NCBI GenBank assembly: GCA_030762935.1
Contig: CM060881.1
Location: 99,617,001-99,681,000 of the forward strand
Direction of reading: 5' to 3'
Source of the DNA: Hymenopus coronatus
Taxonomy: Eukaryota > Arthropoda > Insecta > Mantodea > Hymenopodidae
DNA: 64,000 nt
The translations under genes and the position numbers were made by a program. A model generated the notes under the pieces. That model saw only the letters and a program-made list of their open reading frames with translations. It made no database searches and had not been told where the DNA came from. How positions within the stretch are numbered: the first letter of the stretch is position 1; the number at the start of each line of letters is the position of its first letter. This document shows positions 11,699 through 24,045 of this stretch, in pieces.

Positions 11699-11945
11699 GC
11701 CGCGCCGTGGCCGAGAGGTCAGACCACTTGAATCTCACCTCGAGGGCAGGAGTTCGATCCCAAGAAAACGCATGTAAGATTTGTGATGGACAAAGTGGCG
11801 CAGGGGCGGATTTTCTCCGCTTTCTCCGGTTTCCCCATCATTGCATTCCGCCGGGGCTCCATCTTCATTCCATGTAACATCAGTCTGATCGCCTGCGGTA
11901 CCATAGCAGTAAAAGCGGGCGTTAAGCACTATAAAAAATAAAACC
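11699..11945 (+). mobile_element. tRNA-derived SINE, family A, full length
   Basis: The head resembles a Ser/Leu-type tRNA: the A-box-like string is tggccgagaggtc (11708-11720) and the B-box-like string is agttcgatccc. The body includes gcaggggcggattttctccg and ccggggctccatc. The tail reads cctgcggtaccatagcagta then gcgggcgttaagcactata and an A-rich end. Such elements are transcribed by Pol III and mobilised by a partner LINE. Copies of the same family are at 28541, 39018 and 47769. Frames crossing it on both strands are incidental. Confidence 0.8.
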
Positions 11946-12767
11946 AATAAATACGTTCCAGAGAAGTATATACAATGACGCTTAATGAGCCGAATGGTTA
12001 ATCGAAGGAAAGATTAACTAAATTGTAATACAAGCTATAAGTCCAGTCCCTTTGAACTCAATTGTTAAAATTATTTGCAGTATTCTTGCTGTAGGGTTTC
12101 GAGGATATATTTACAGCACATCTAATGCTTCACTACTTTTATAAATGCTTTGCTTTTTTGTGTACTGAACACAACCTGATGCGTAGAACCTCATCCAATT
12201 TTACGCATGTTGTCGAAATGATTTCGTTTGACCTCATCAAATCTACGACTGTGTCGATGACATAGATACGCACAATCCAACTTCAAATAAACCTGTATAT
12301 TCGTGTTGCCCAAAGTACATAATGCTGTTAGTTTTTTTGCCACTCGCTTATTTAGACGCACACGATTGCCAATTAATTAAACGAACCGTTCAGTAGTTGG
12401 CCAATAATATTAAGTTATATAATGGCACATAGTAGCTCAGCGAAACGAAAATGCTTAACAGTACTTATTATACACGAAACAGCAAATATACCATTACGTT
12501 CTAAGATTATATCTCGCAAATTACATTTCGATGTCGGTCCTCTGTAACGTTTCATCTGGATGGCACTTATCTTAAGTTATCTTAGGTTTTTTGTAGACTT
12601 CTTCAAATGTCAACAAACTTGAAGGATTTTGGAGACCAAAGAAAATCCCTATACAAAGAGAACATAGCAATTTTTTCACTCCTCATCGGTTACTTCCCCC
12701 AACAAGAGCTTCAGAACAGTCTAAATCAGAGGAATCAATCTGAATGACAAAAACAAAGTGATTAAAT
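11946..12767. other. Unassigned region
   Basis: No element or gene recognised. No open frame of note. Confidence 0.4.
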
Positions 12768-13230
12768 AATCTGATGTATTCCATTCACATGACTTTCTCT
12801 ATCTGTTCTACAAACAATCTATTCTTGCAAAAGATTATCCTTTTATCTACATCACACTAATTGAGATAAAGTTAGGAAAATGTGTCTTATTACTTGCTTC
12901 CTTATAAGTAAAATAGAAATAAGGAACTACACCAGGCTAAAGCGATAATCAAATTTTTTAAAAGATTTGGCTATGTGAAACAATTGAAATTATGTTTTAT
13001 TTTTATGACCAGGAATAAAACTAAAGCGACATGAAACGAAAGGTGAATTGACTTATTTTAAAAATTGAAATCAATCACAAGGAATATCTCGGAAACTTAT
13101 AATTCTACAAAAATGTATATGATATAAATGTGTGCTTTAATGAGATCTGTAATTTCGTGTAGTAAGTTTTTGTATACCTCGTACGGTTTACCAGTTATAA
13201 AACTTCATCCAAAATGAAGAGGTCTGCAGA
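12768..13230 (+). repeat. DR850 dispersed repeat, 5' half
   Basis: It begins with tctgatgtattccattcaca then tgactttctcta and runs through the aaggaatatctcgg and tacggtttaccag blocks to aatgaagaggtctgcagagg. After this the consensus is interrupted by about 200 bp of unrelated AT-rich DNA before it resumes at ~13431. Confidence 0.8.
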
Positions 13231-13430
13231 GGAAACTGATTACACTTAATTTGCTTCTTACTTAATTTTATCTAAATAAGAAATATTGATAATTCAATAC
13301 TTTTGAGTGTAAATCAAATGTTATGTTATAATATTAATACTATAAATAAAAATAATTTATTATAAAAGGTATAACAAATAACAGAACAACTAGATAAAAT
13401 TAGTAAAACAGATACAGAAAATGCAGATAT
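13231..13430. other. AT-rich insertion splitting a DR850 copy
   Basis: It is very AT-rich and is absent from the other DR850 copies. No terminal repeat or target duplication could be made out, so its nature is unknown. Confidence 0.4.
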
Positions 13431-14040
13431 TAGGGGTATTTCATTTGCTGAAAATCGTTAGGGCCAGTTTTGAGAAAATCAATATTTTCTAAAAATTTCC
13501 AATCAAATGGTAGTTGGAGAAAGGGAGATTTTCGAAAGACGCGTCACGAAGATTTTTAGAAGAATCTCCAAAATGATCAGAATAATCATACTTCTAGCTT
13601 GTTTGAGAACAGGCAAGGAAAGTCATGTGAACGGATTTTTGTGTATTAAGATTTAGTTATCCTCTTAACACTTTACAAAATTATTTTAGAATGAAGAGGA
13701 CTTTACACTCTATGCATAGAAAATGAAAGACATACACCTTTTTGACGTGCAAACGGGTGTCTTAAACATAGAGCATTTTCACCAAAGTCGTTGAATGTTT
13801 TCACGTAAACGATAGCTTAGTGTGGGAGTATTTTCTTGAAAATCTTTCTGCAGCATCCTTATAGGATACCCAATTTGGTGTTTAACCAACTCAACTCCTG
13901 TTTTAGAGTTATGCTATTCACAGCACGACACACAGACAGATATATGGCGTTTTTCAATAAAGGTTTTCTTATTTATTATAGAAGCTAAAAAGTATGTATT
14001 TCCTGTGAAATCTCGGTGTGACTTTTTTGGTGGTAAGTAG
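13431..14040 (+). repeat. DR850 middle and 3' parts, rearranged
   Basis: Positions 13445-13560 match the block around aaatcgttagggccagtttt. From about 13630 the sequence runs through a second set of middle and 3' blocks (aatgaagaggactt, tttcttgaaaatcttt, atacccaatttggtgttta, the acacacagacag tract, gtgaaatctcggtg). This implies two partial copies or an internal duplication. Confidence 0.6.
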
Positions 14041-15985
14041 TAGACAAAATTAACATTAATGCTTCGAAACAGCCATGAGTTGTTTTGTTAAACTGTGCTA
14101 TAAATTAAATGTTAAAATATGATTTAAAATTAGGAAATCGCTCACTAAAGAGGTTTAGCTTTCTTTTCACTCTGAACGTATGAAGTTACACGCTCTGTCA
14201 TCATCCAAAATACTATTTTCAAGTGGTTAACTCTCTTCCGTTGAAATACATCGCTGTGACAGGTGCCATTTGACCACTGAGTGTGAACATCCAACAATGC
14301 TCTCTCCGCTCTGATTGTATGAACTGTTGCGGTGAACAGTAAACCACTAACCGGGATCTATTGTTTCCTGAACTTCAATAACTCTAATCTCCATGCGGGG
14401 CAATTCACCAAACGTATCATTAAAGTTTCATCGAGTTTGTCAAGTCAGGTTCCGCAACTAGGAAAGATCTAAAAACGTCAATATCTATCTAAGTCTATAG
14501 TTTATTTGTTTCTAAAAACCACAGCTATATAAAAACAGGGGTACATGTTTTATGGCACTTTGAAACTAGGGAGTTCATCGCGATCCATTTACAATTTCAA
14601 GGACAATCCTAACTTTATAAAAACACAGTTTTAGTATAAGTAATCAAATAATTGTGCAAATCTTTAAACATTTAAGTTTATATTTACCTTGAGATGTTTA
14701 AGGAAACTTACAAATCAACTCAGTAATTAACTTACGAGAATAAATTTGGCGAAATCCAGAGTGACTAGCCATATAAATTCTGCTCACCTTTCGTTGCGGC
14801 TGTCTAAGAGATTAAAACGCGAAAGGAAGAGTGGTGTATGAAAGTAACGCCGCGTTTAATCTTCCTAGCGAATCTGAATGGAGAAGAATAGAGTGTTTAA
14901 ATGGCCACATAAAATAAGACATACGGTTGTTTTAGATTAACTGTGCTGAAACTCAATCAAGAAGAGGAACGTGAGTTGGCTGGGACAGGAAAAGAAATTG
15001 TTGCAAAAAGAGCATTGGATGTGGAACATTCGAAACAATAATCTCAATTTGTATGTAGACGAAGAAGAAACTGAAGAAGGCTCTTAAGTATATAACTTTT
15101 TATGTTTTTGTACTTAAAATCCTTAAACCCTCACCTCTTCCCAAACTCCTACCCCTTTCACAGTAACCATTACAGAAGCGGTTCGAACGACCCTGAGTAG
15201 AAGATAAGTAATCGACTGGCCATCCATACATAGACAAACATCGCTAGTTGGAATCACAACGACTAAAGTCAATGTGTCTGTGATAAAAGACGGGAGGGTC
15301 CAAGTAAAATAATCGGTGTGAAAACACGCTTGGATGACGGCGGGATTACATTTGTCTACAGCTGCATTTTGTTTTTTGTTCTAAAAGCACTACAGCCTTA
15401 GAGCAAAAATGTATTTGCTAAAGTATTTTATTCTTGGTAGTTAGTATAATCATAAACAAAAAACTGTCATTAAAAAGATTAAAACCTTAACTAAACACGA
15501 CACCGTAATAAAACGAAGCACATTCTTTTGCTTAAAAGCAACACATTGTACTAATGGGCTAACAGTTGATTAAGGTAGTGAGATATAGGAATAGTTATGA
15601 TCTTTAAACTTAAAGAATTTGGCGGCATTATATCAATTTAGAGGAATCTGTTATTGTTTTCTTCGATATTATCGAGTCTTCTGCCACTTTAAGATTTTCA
15701 ATTGATTTAGATTACTACATCCATTGTTATAAACGCTATAAATCTTAAGCTAAGGAAATTGGTAATATAGTGTATCGTGATTTTAGTCTTATTTCTACAA
15801 TTTTATTATCCATGGATGGGACTTACACTTAAGAACAAAACCGTCTTGTGAGCTATAACTGCCCAGAAAGACCGATATGAAATTTTTTTCAGTTTTAAAC
15901 GATTAATTGAGCCAATTACTATAGGCTAAATTTTACTTCCATACGGAGAACTCGTCGTCATTGTTTCTAACGCAGAAGCGTTAGA
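14041..15985. other. Long stretch without recognised genes
   Basis: Almost 2 kb without a recognisable mobile element. Positions 14930-15085 and 15130-15370 are somewhat GC-richer, but no conserved protein pattern was seen on either strand. This is one of the few long non-repetitive pieces of the window. Confidence 0.4.
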
Positions 15986-15987
15986 CT

Positions 15988-16228
15988 TTCGGGAATAACC
16001 TCACTCTACAAAGAGATGTTGGTCCCCTTCCGATGGAAGGGGAAATGAGGATGGTGGTGGAATAAAAGGACCTTCAGCTTTTACCTTTGGGGATACTTCA
16101 TATGAGCTTGTCAGAGATGAAATTGTGGATGGACTTGACTTAAAATCAGCCAGTACCTCAGAGCCGGAAATGGAACCACGGACTCTCAACACGAGAACTA
16201 TGAACGTAACCATTTTTATCCCCTGCTC
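15988..16228 (-). mobile_element. tRNA-derived SINE, family F-like
   Basis: The minus strand starts at the right with an A-box-like atggttacgttcatag and a B-box-like gtccgtggttccatttcc. At the left it carries a palindrome-like ccccttccatcggaagggga that corresponds to the ttcccttc...gaag block of the other family F copies. A 70-residue open frame across it (16001-16213) has no recognisable domain and is regarded as incidental. Confidence 0.45.
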
Positions 16229-17369
16229 TCAAGCAGGAAACTTAAAATCGAAGATAAATAGTTTGAAGATAATATTCTTATGCTTTTTTTTCTGAATGAG
16301 CACTATTATGCATTTTTAATTTTTTTCTAAATAACCAGCATTTTAAGAAATATAATTCTAGGAAATAAAGTACCCCAAATTTATCTGGATGTATTAAAAC
16401 AACAATTTCTAAAGCTTGCAAAATCATTTCATAGTATTTTCAGAAACGACATTGGACGTTTAATTGGATGAAGGCTCATATTCTGAGACAAATTATTATG
16501 GAATTAAAATTACTTTCGTGACCATTCATTATAGTGTTATTATTAGTGTTTTTCTCAATGAAATGTTACCGCTAATTTCATAATTTAAAAATTCACCCTT
16601 TAAAGTCATAATAAGACAACTAGTACTTTATTAAGAAAACTAAAAAAAATAATGCTTGTAATAAATGTATCTTTTAAGATATCTCCATATTTAGTAAATA
16701 AGTACAACAACCGTGGAAGTGCAAGTCAGGGATGATAATGACTGTAAAACTATGACTTATGCCTTGTATGGTGCCGTGGCAGGAAGGTGGAGGAAATGGT
16801 TCTTGCAAAAACATCGACCTTTACCTTCTGCAATAACTTAAGAGCTAGCAACTAAATTCGCGTGACTAACACCTAGTTTGTTTCACAATGGCTAAGTGCG
16901 AATAAAAACTTGCCTGAAGCTATTACATTTGGAGGCGAATGCCCGAGGTGATTATGAGATGCCAAAGTAGATCTATGCGTATATTACGTGTTGTTTTTAT
17001 GGTTTCCATCCCTGTTAAAAGTTGTCTTGTATTAAACCATTATCTTTAGTGACTCGAGAAGAATAAGTATTCATATCTGTTGGTATGATCTCTGCTAAAT
17101 CCTGGGTCAAAAGCTAAAAGACGTTCTTGAACCTTTTGACCTTCAGAAACGATACAGCAGGATGAATTCACACCATCACACGCGAATATCTTGAAGGCAT
17201 TCATCCTTTGCTCTGGGTTTACGAGAACACCATTTCCCTTTAATCTCTTTGCCTATTATCACGTATTTTAGCACCGCTTCCAGCTTTAATCCCAGGGTAT
17301 TTTAGAGTTTGTGCCGTAGAAGATTAGGGAGCTGTATACCTTTATATGTTCCGAGGAAGGTATAATTAC
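16229..17369. other. Unassigned region
   Basis: AT-rich to about 16700, then of more average composition. No element recognised. 17100-17260 holds moderately GC-rich sequence downstream (on the minus strand) of the exon candidate. Confidence 0.4.
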
Positions 17370-17479
17370 CTCTTTACATTCTTGGTTAAGGTCTTTACAT
17401 ACATTTCCTTGTTTGGAATGCATCATCAAAGTTTTTACGATACCAATTCCCATAATATATTTTTGATCATCCCTAAATA
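17370..17479 (-). other. Candidate protein-coding exon, unidentified
   Basis: On the minus strand a strong acceptor (a T-rich run, tgtcttgtttttcag) precedes 110 bp that is fully open in one frame. The peptide is 36 residues: FRDDQKYIMGIGIVKTLMMH, then SKQGNVCKDLNQECKE. It ends GAG before a plausible donor gtaatt. The frame also stays open for about 28 codons beyond the donor, so the donor is not required. Reading phase: two bases before the first full codon. I do not recognise the family, and it could be an old transposon remnant. There is no promoter or neighbouring exon to confirm it. Confidence 0.3.
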
Positions 17480-18179
17480 CTGAAAAACAAGACAAAACAA
17501 GATGTTGCAAGGAAATATTAAGATCAGCTTATGAATAGTTATAATAGTAGTTGCTTACGTTACAACAGTCGAAATCAACGTTTTAATTATGAGGTATATT
17601 TCAAAATTTTAAGCGTAAAATATCTTGTTTCATATCGAATTGAATTTGTATAAAATATTGTGACAAGGACATGGCACTTTGTTTAGGACTCAAAATGTCA
17701 TCAACTGTACTCTTGAGAGAATCAGTAGTGTCCAACAATCAAACTGACTCGCGTTTTTTCCGGTAAACCCTCAAATTATCTCAATGGCAACTTAAAAATT
17801 CGTACGTATATAAAGTCCAGGATCTGCTTTTCTAACGCCTGTTCAACATAAGACTTGTGTGCACGAAACAATTAATTCACAGTGATTACTTTTATTAGAA
17901 TTAATTTAAAATAATTTTGTCATATTACAGTGAAATCACTGTGGCACTGACATTTTTAGTATTTTAGAGATAAATGATATGTGATTCAATAATAAAAGTA
18001 CATCATCCAATATGATGGCTTGAAAATTACATACCGTTTTGCTCAGGGAGTCATCCAATATTTCCGGCAATTTACAGTATATCACCTCAGTTATATCAAA
18101 AAAAGTCTGCTGTTAACATTACATATTGTCATATTACTAAGAATTCAAGTGTGTTTCAAACTTTAAAGCATTATAATAT
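17480..18179. other. Unassigned region
   Basis: AT-rich. A short stretch at about 17745-17800 (actgactcgcgttttttccg and following) resembles 29215-29260, which suggests another low-copy dispersed repeat. Confidence 0.35.
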
Positions 18180-18571
18180 TGTGACAATGCTGTCCGTGTA
18201 TGTGACCTCTCGCAATTTCACTCTGGTATGTGACGGTGGAGCTGGTATGTGCTAAATAAGGAAGTGGGGCGCGACGGAAATCAGAGACTTCATACCACGA
18301 CACGTCTAGTACATTCTAGATTCTTCCAAAGCTTCGGTTTCCACAAGCTTCCAAAAAGTTCTGTGGCGTCATTTACTAGCTAGAAAAGAAGGAAATATGT
18401 GTGTGAGTGCGTGTGTGTTATGAATTGTACTGCATCGTGAGTGATAAGTGTTGGCGCGCTATGAATGCTATGCAGCGGTAAGCTGTATACGTGTCGAATG
18501 AGTTATTCGCAGAAGTGAATTTAAGACTTTATTTGTAAACAATGCTTTAGTCAATAAAGACATTTGTTACA
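18180..18571 (+). mobile_element. Probable solo LTR
   Basis: A 392-bp block begins tgtgacaa and ends ttgttaca, an imperfect 8-bp inverted pair with canonical TG...CA ends. A polyadenylation signal (aataaa, in gtcaataaagaca) lies close to the 3' end, as expected of an LTR. Composition is richer in GC than the flanks. No primer-binding site, gag/pol sequence or second LTR is adjacent. Flanking 5-mers (aatat and aagga) do not match, so the target duplication is lost or the boundaries are slightly off. Confidence 0.5.
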
Positions 18572-20254
18572 AAGGAAAGCTAAAAACATTTTTTTGTATT
18601 GGTTGAAACATTTGTATCCATTTTGATTTCCTATATTAACTGTTATTGAATAAAATTATAATGATTTATAAGTTGCAAACAATGGCTCTATCAGAAAATG
18701 ACTCAATATTTGTGCTTACTGTGAAAGAAATTTCTCAAAGTTTGAGAAGAGTGGATTTAAGAACTTTAAGAAAGGCTCAGGCTCTTCATAATTATGTGGC
18801 CTTAATGAAGACGTTTTTGATAGATCTTTGACGATCGTTTTATCTACATATACTTCCAAAAAAATGGCATCTGTTATCTCCAGATCTTACCCGGTCCGTT
18901 TTTGATTGCGAAGTTAAAGAACGATTACTTTGTGTATATCCAACAGCCCTACTACAACTGAAAGATACTATCTCAAAAGAAATACTGATACTCCAAAGCA
19001 AAATATGAGGTTGTCGCAGAAAGATGTATGCACAGCAGATGTATTCTCAAAATTGTATGTAAAAAAAAAAAAAGTTGGCTCAACTCGAAATAATGTGTAT
19101 CTATTTACCAGAAGTAAATATTCTATTTTAAACTTTGAAGTCACCTTTGAAAGACTGTTCTTAACAGCTTTCGTTTTGATCTTTTAAAATATTTATTTGA
19201 AACAACCTTCATATTCTTCTTCTATACTGCCCGTTCCGTGCCCGAAGATCTTCTAAATATCTGCTCCAGGGTCTTCGGTAAGTCTTCTTCCTATTGGCCT
19301 ATATAGCATTCTGTTTTATCACTTTGAATTATAAATTATTTCTAGAAGTTGTTTTCATGTTTTGCTTGTAGTTTCTCAATTTATTGTTAATATTAAAATA
19401 TTTAATTTTTGACCACCTCTTCATTTTTATGAGACCACGTATGAACACAATATGTAATTTTTCTTTTGTGCATTCAAAGCTCAAGTTCATGGTTCCAAAT
19501 ACTTACACTCTCAACCTTTAAGGTTGCTTAATGCGTTTCAAATGGCTACCATTTATAGCTTTGAGTTGAGGGCCGTGGATGCCCAGGGGCCACAACTGTT
19601 TATCGAGGATGGGAAACTACAAGAATCCGCAGCATAATGCACATCAGTAACATCTCTGAAGGGTAACCACAATCTGTGTAATCTTACAGGATAACAGGTG
19701 TTCTGCAATCCGAATCTCTTCTGAGAGTGCTGGCCTTGTATCCTACATAATGTTCCTCGCCGCAGACCTCTTTTTATAAAGCTAACATTTTTCTGACAGT
19801 TTTCAAGTAAAGTCAAAATTTGTAATATTTTTTAAGGTTGTAATGTCAACTATAACTCATAATGCACAGCCAAATTTGATAGCAGTGTTTTCCCTCTGGC
19901 AAGGTGCCACAGATTTGCAACTAATATTTGAATTTGCCCAAACACTAAGCAGTTTTTTATCAGACTGATTTGAGGTACATTTCCAAATGAGTAAGAAATA
20001 ACAGGGAAGCAAGATATAAAGTACCTAGTTTGTTGAGATTGAATACTAGAACGTGAGTAAGGACTGATCGATTTTCAAGCCTCAGTGGCGCGGCCATTAG
20101 GGATAGGTTTCAAAGATGTGTTAGTAGTAGTCAGGAGGGAAATGAAATGGAGGTACCTATAATTATGGACGCTCTTTAACTTTTATGCTTCTCAGCGTCT
20201 CATTCAATACTGGGCGTGAAAGATAGCTTACTTTTGCTCATAGGCCTCTTTATC
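18572..20254. other. Unassigned region
   Basis: No recognised element. Several short frames exist (18646-18831, 18930-19187, 19553-19816 on the minus strand), without conserved motifs. 19215-19275 faintly resembles a LINE C-terminal segment on the minus strand, but too weakly to call. Confidence 0.35.
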
Positions 20255-20475
20255 AAGCTTGAGGTTCTATTATGTGCCGCAAATCTACGACACGGACCAA
20301 CGGCTTTACTTCCCTTCTGAAGAAAGCCATGCTAAGAATATTTACGCCCGAAAAAATCCATCGTCCTCCGCCGGGTTGGAATCCACAACCTTGGGTGTAT
20401 GAGGCTAGCATGGTAACCTTTACTCCCCGGAGGGTGACGTCAGCAGGAGGAGCTTCCAGTAAAAAGAACATACGC
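20255..20475 (-). mobile_element. tRNA-derived SINE, family F
   Basis: On the minus strand the head reads ggttaccatgctagcctcat with a B-box-like ggttgtggattccaaccc. The body carries the ttcttcagaagggaag palindrome and gattttttcgggcgtaa. The copy at 58437 shares the same order of blocks. A 173-residue minus-strand frame (20253-20774) runs through this SINE and the next element and is an accident of two adjacent repeats. Confidence 0.6.
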
Positions 20476-20489
20476 AGTACAGCATAACG

Positions 20490-20775
20490 TAGGACATAAT
20501 GGGTGATTTTGTGCTTCCACCGTGATCCCTTGGAGGAAAAATGGAATATTGATATCCCAGGGGCGACCAGAACAGTCAACGATGTGCCTAGCAACGACGG
20601 ATTTCTAAATATTCCAACGTGACACAAATCCTGACATTGCCTAGACTTAGTTATCCCAACATGGGAATCCCGGTAATTCCGAGTGGGACGCCCAGGACAC
20701 CAACCGCCATTACTTGGTACTGCAACCCTGAAACAGATGAAAAGAAATAATGAGGACAAGGAGTAAAAAAACATC
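20490..20775 (-). mobile_element. Dispersed SINE-like element, family H, body fragment
   Basis: GC-richer block that includes ttggtactgcaaccctgaaa and cagatgaaaagaaataatg. It is similar in order to 34985-35080 (tacttcaatcccgaaacaga then tgacaaagaagcaatgg). The tRNA-like head seen in the 43.3-kb copy is not evident here. Confidence 0.45.
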
Positions 20776-20787
20776 GGTATAAAAACA

Positions 20788-20945
20788 TAAAGGGAGTTTA
20801 AAGTTACTCGACATTCGTCTTCTCAGCATAAGTGAAAACTCTGGAAAGAAACCGTATCCCAGTAACTCAATCTAACCGAGATTCAAACCGAGACCTCTTT
20901 AATGTAAGGTAGACTCGCTACCCTCACCTTCATTGCTAGCACTGT
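20788..20945 (-). mobile_element. tRNA-derived SINE, family D, partial
   Basis: It matches the copy at 41909-42143: agtttaaagttactcgacat, tcttctcagcataag, then a tRNA-like end which on the minus strand contains a B-box-like ggtttgaatctcgg and ggtagcgagtctacc. The 3' tail side is cut short. Confidence 0.6.
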
Positions 20946-22236
20946 AGGTATATATGATAGAATGTGTGATTTACCATCATTGGATTCGCGGGAAACGAGT
21001 TCTGACGTCAGAACCTCTCAAAATGTATCATAGGGGGTCAGAGCAATAAGATTATTCGTAACTTAAATCCCCTTGCTTTATTTAATCTGATTCTACAAAC
21101 CTTTCGAAATTGTAATTAAATTTATATCTCTGCTAATTTGATTAAAATGCTGTCTAATTATTTTTATAATATTTAAGATAGTTTAACATATAAAACACTT
21201 CAAAGCAATGGGCAGTCACAAGACATCGCCAGCACTTTCAGGATGAGAGAAGTCAAAAACCATGTTCATTCGATTATGCGCTGGCATTTTTGGCAATAAA
21301 TTGTGCATTCATGTGCAGGACCTAAAAGCTTCTATTTTCTATGAGGAAACACGCAACTCTGGTAGATATCATAAAGCTTTATTATATTTGTAATGATGGG
21401 TATTTAGAACGGCTTTTCATAAATGTATTATATGCAGTTGAGGGCAGAAAAACTTGGAATACTTTTGGTTACCTATACGTAGTGCTTTTCTTTACTTAAT
21501 GCTGGCGGAATCTTATTGACATTATGAACTAAAATATTATTGCTTTGAGCCAAACGCCAAAACATTTGAACTACTGAATAAATGTTAGGTCTGGGTAAGC
21601 GGCGAAAGGGGAGTAGCACGAAAACATACCTGAGTGGCTGGAAGCCATGCTATGCTACACAGTTCACACCAGTCCTAGATGAATCCGTCTCGTATTGTTT
21701 TGAGTCAAAAGAATGGTTCTCAAATATTATCATATACAACAAATGAATGTTAGACTCAGGGAGGAAAGAAAAGCGGCGAGTAACTGAATATTAAGTAGAG
21801 CTTCAGACTAGGTAAGGGGCTAGGACTGGTGATGGTACATGCGATTTAATATTTACACCAACATAAACCATTTATATTACATTGGCACGAATGCAGAATA
21901 TATAAATACTTAAGCAGAAATAAATACTAATCTTATCAACAATAAACTCCATTTTTGATGCGTTCTGTCAATCTGTATAACATTGGAACTTTGAACAGGT
22001 GATGTTTGTGTGAGGCGTATGTTTATGCCTGAATGTTGAGTGTATGTATTTTTTCTTTATTTTTATCTAAATATTTAAGTAAACAAATATAAATTGTATA
22101 TAAATAACTACTCTGCATAAGTAAAGGTCCGAATCACTCTCTCTATACACAGTGCAAAGTGATATTTCAAACTATGGAAGAGATTGACCGCATAGAAATT
22201 AAATTGGTTTACCGGGTCCATTTCAAACTTGCTTTA
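20946..22236. other. Unassigned AT-rich region
   Basis: No gene or mobile element recognised in about 1.3 kb. Confidence 0.4.
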
Positions 22237-22237
22237 C

Positions 22238-22266
<29 letters not shown>
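22237..22266 (+). repeat. (ATT)n microsatellite
   Basis: About nine perfect TTA/ATT triplets, continuing imperfectly to about 22290. It encodes the Tyr/Ile run of an incidental frame. Confidence 0.9.
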
Positions 22267-22268
<2 letters not shown>

Positions 22269-22387
22269 TTATATTATTAATTATTATCATCATTATTCTA
22301 GAGATTGCACTATAATAATAGAAGAGAAAAAATTAGGAATGTTTAAAGGCCAATTTTAGATTTTATTCGCCAGAAACATCGGAATGC

Positions 22388-22585
22388 TATGGCATGCTAA
22401 TAGAATGGGCATTACCCAAAAGAAGAATGCAGTGGATGTCACCAGGAAGGAGAAGAAAATGAAGACCGTGGATTCAAGGAATTAGTGGGGCAATGAGGGA
22501 TTGGGAAATTCAGGAGGTTTTGTGCTCCAATAGACAAGAATGGAACAAAGAAGTAAGACAATATTTAAATACTGCTAAACACTGA
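22388..22585 (+). pseudogene. RTE-like LINE, C-terminal end of ORF2
   Basis: The first frame reads LWHANRMG. After a frameshift the second reads LPKRRMQWMSPGRRRK, stop (TGA), RPWIQGISGAMRDWEIQEVL, then CSNRQEWNKEV, ending at TGA 22583-22585. The order LxWYGHVxRM, W.PPGRRxxGRPxxxW, AMxxR and DRxxW is the hallmark of the extreme C-terminus of RTE/BovB-type LINE polyproteins. One frameshift and one stop show that it is inactive. The (ATT)n tract upstream is unrelated. Confidence 0.8.
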
Positions 22586-23218
22586 TCGGTTTGTGGTATG
22601 TTAAGAGAAAAATAATAAATGCTTACCCTACACAAAAATAATAACATTTGCTCAATAAGCTCCATGAAAAATTTAAACTTCTTCATGGAAAGAACAAAAA
22701 GAATAATAAAAAAATCCAGTTTCAATTTCATGTCTTGGGTGCTGGATAAATGTTGTATTCTGTGAAACCGGATATATAATATTACTATTATTATCAGCAC
22801 CATAATTATAATCATCAACAACAGAGGCTCATTTCCTTAAATTTGGGTTATAAAAACTGCAGTGGAAAATGACTGTTTCATCAGGTGAGGTACGTTTTGG
22901 AGGTCGCTTCGCTATATAAACTCTAATCTCTTCTGACCTAGAGAAAGCGGAAATGAGATCCAAATGACTGCGACATCAAGTCAAGAATATTAAGTGATTA
23001 GGATGCGCATCTTGAATAAACTATTACAGGAACAACTAAAATGGCGTTAGTCTATTTTTGTTCTTAGTTTGGTCCATAAGCACATTTAGGTATTAAAGTT
23101 AGTAGTGCGTTGCAATGAATGATGTGGCTAATACGATATCAGCTGCTGAAATACATATGATACAATATAGGTTGTCACATTGAGTAAATTTAATAAACAT
23201 GTGATTATTTATAAAAAA
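22586..23218. other. Unassigned region
   Basis: AT-rich, nothing recognised apart from short ATT-rich runs near 22780-22820. Confidence 0.4.
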
Positions 23219-24045
23219 AAACTGATGAGTTATATTCACATGACTTTCTCTATCTCATTAACAAATTATTGTTAAACGATTTATTCGTCTATCTACCTTA
23301 TTATGATCGAGATTAACATTAGCAGAAATTGTCTTAATTACTTGCTTCCTTGTAAATAGAAACTAAATAAGGAACTGTACTGGGCTAAAACGATAGTCAA
23401 GTCTTTTAAAAGCTGGTTACCATGTGGTTGAAATCCGTGTATATGCATGGTCAGGAGTTAACAAATTTCCATGTGAAGTACAAGTATTTTAATCTGAAAC
23501 AAATAACAAGGAATAACACAAAAATGGTCAATTCCACGATATTTACATGTTTTGTGTAGTAAGTTTTTGTCTATCTCGTACGGTTTACCAGTTATTCAGC
23601 AAAATTCAACCAGAATAAAGAGGCCTTTAGAGTCTATTTTCAGAAAGCTAAGATATATATTTTATTTGACATGTTAATATCTTTAACATACAGTATTTTA
23701 ATCAAAATTGTTAGACCCATTTTGAGAAAATCAAAATTTTCGAAATTTGTTCCATGTAAAGGGTAGTTTGGGATGGGGAATTTTTCTCAAAATATTCGTG
23801 TCACATACCTGGAATATACTAAACTTTGGCATTTTACTTACTTTTTGTGTTTGAGTTATCGTGTTCACATGCACACGCACACACATACACCCAAGGACCT
23901 TTTTCTAAAAATGTTTTTTTAGATACAGGAGACCATTAAAACGTGTATTTCCGGTGAAATCTCGATATCGAGTTTTTTGGTGGAATGCAATACTTTCTCT
24001 ATACACTATGTAGTGCATAGTACGTGAAGAGAAAGTAAAAAGAAA
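23219..24045 (+). repeat. DR850 dispersed repeat, full length
   Basis: One of the most complete copies. The start is tgatgagttatattcacatg then actttctcta, the middle tacggtttaccagttatt, then the CA tract at 23868-23892. The end holds tttccggtgaaatctcgata and ctttctctatacactatg...catagtacgtgaagagaaag, in which the two arms of the terminal hairpin are both readable. Confidence 0.85.

Noticed and set aside
18300..18360. Heat-shock-element-like TTC/GAA cluster
   Set aside because: The TTC units do not keep the 5-bp phase needed for heat-shock elements, and the stretch is inside the probable solo LTR.
19215..19275. LINE C-terminal-like segment on the minus strand
   Set aside because: A short EEDLPKTLEQIF-like string recalls an RTE ending, but there are not enough motifs to support it.
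20253..20774. 173-residue minus-strand frame, the longest in this part
   Set aside because: It spans the end of one SINE and the body of another dispersed element. Both have relatives elsewhere in the window, and the peptide has no conserved motif.
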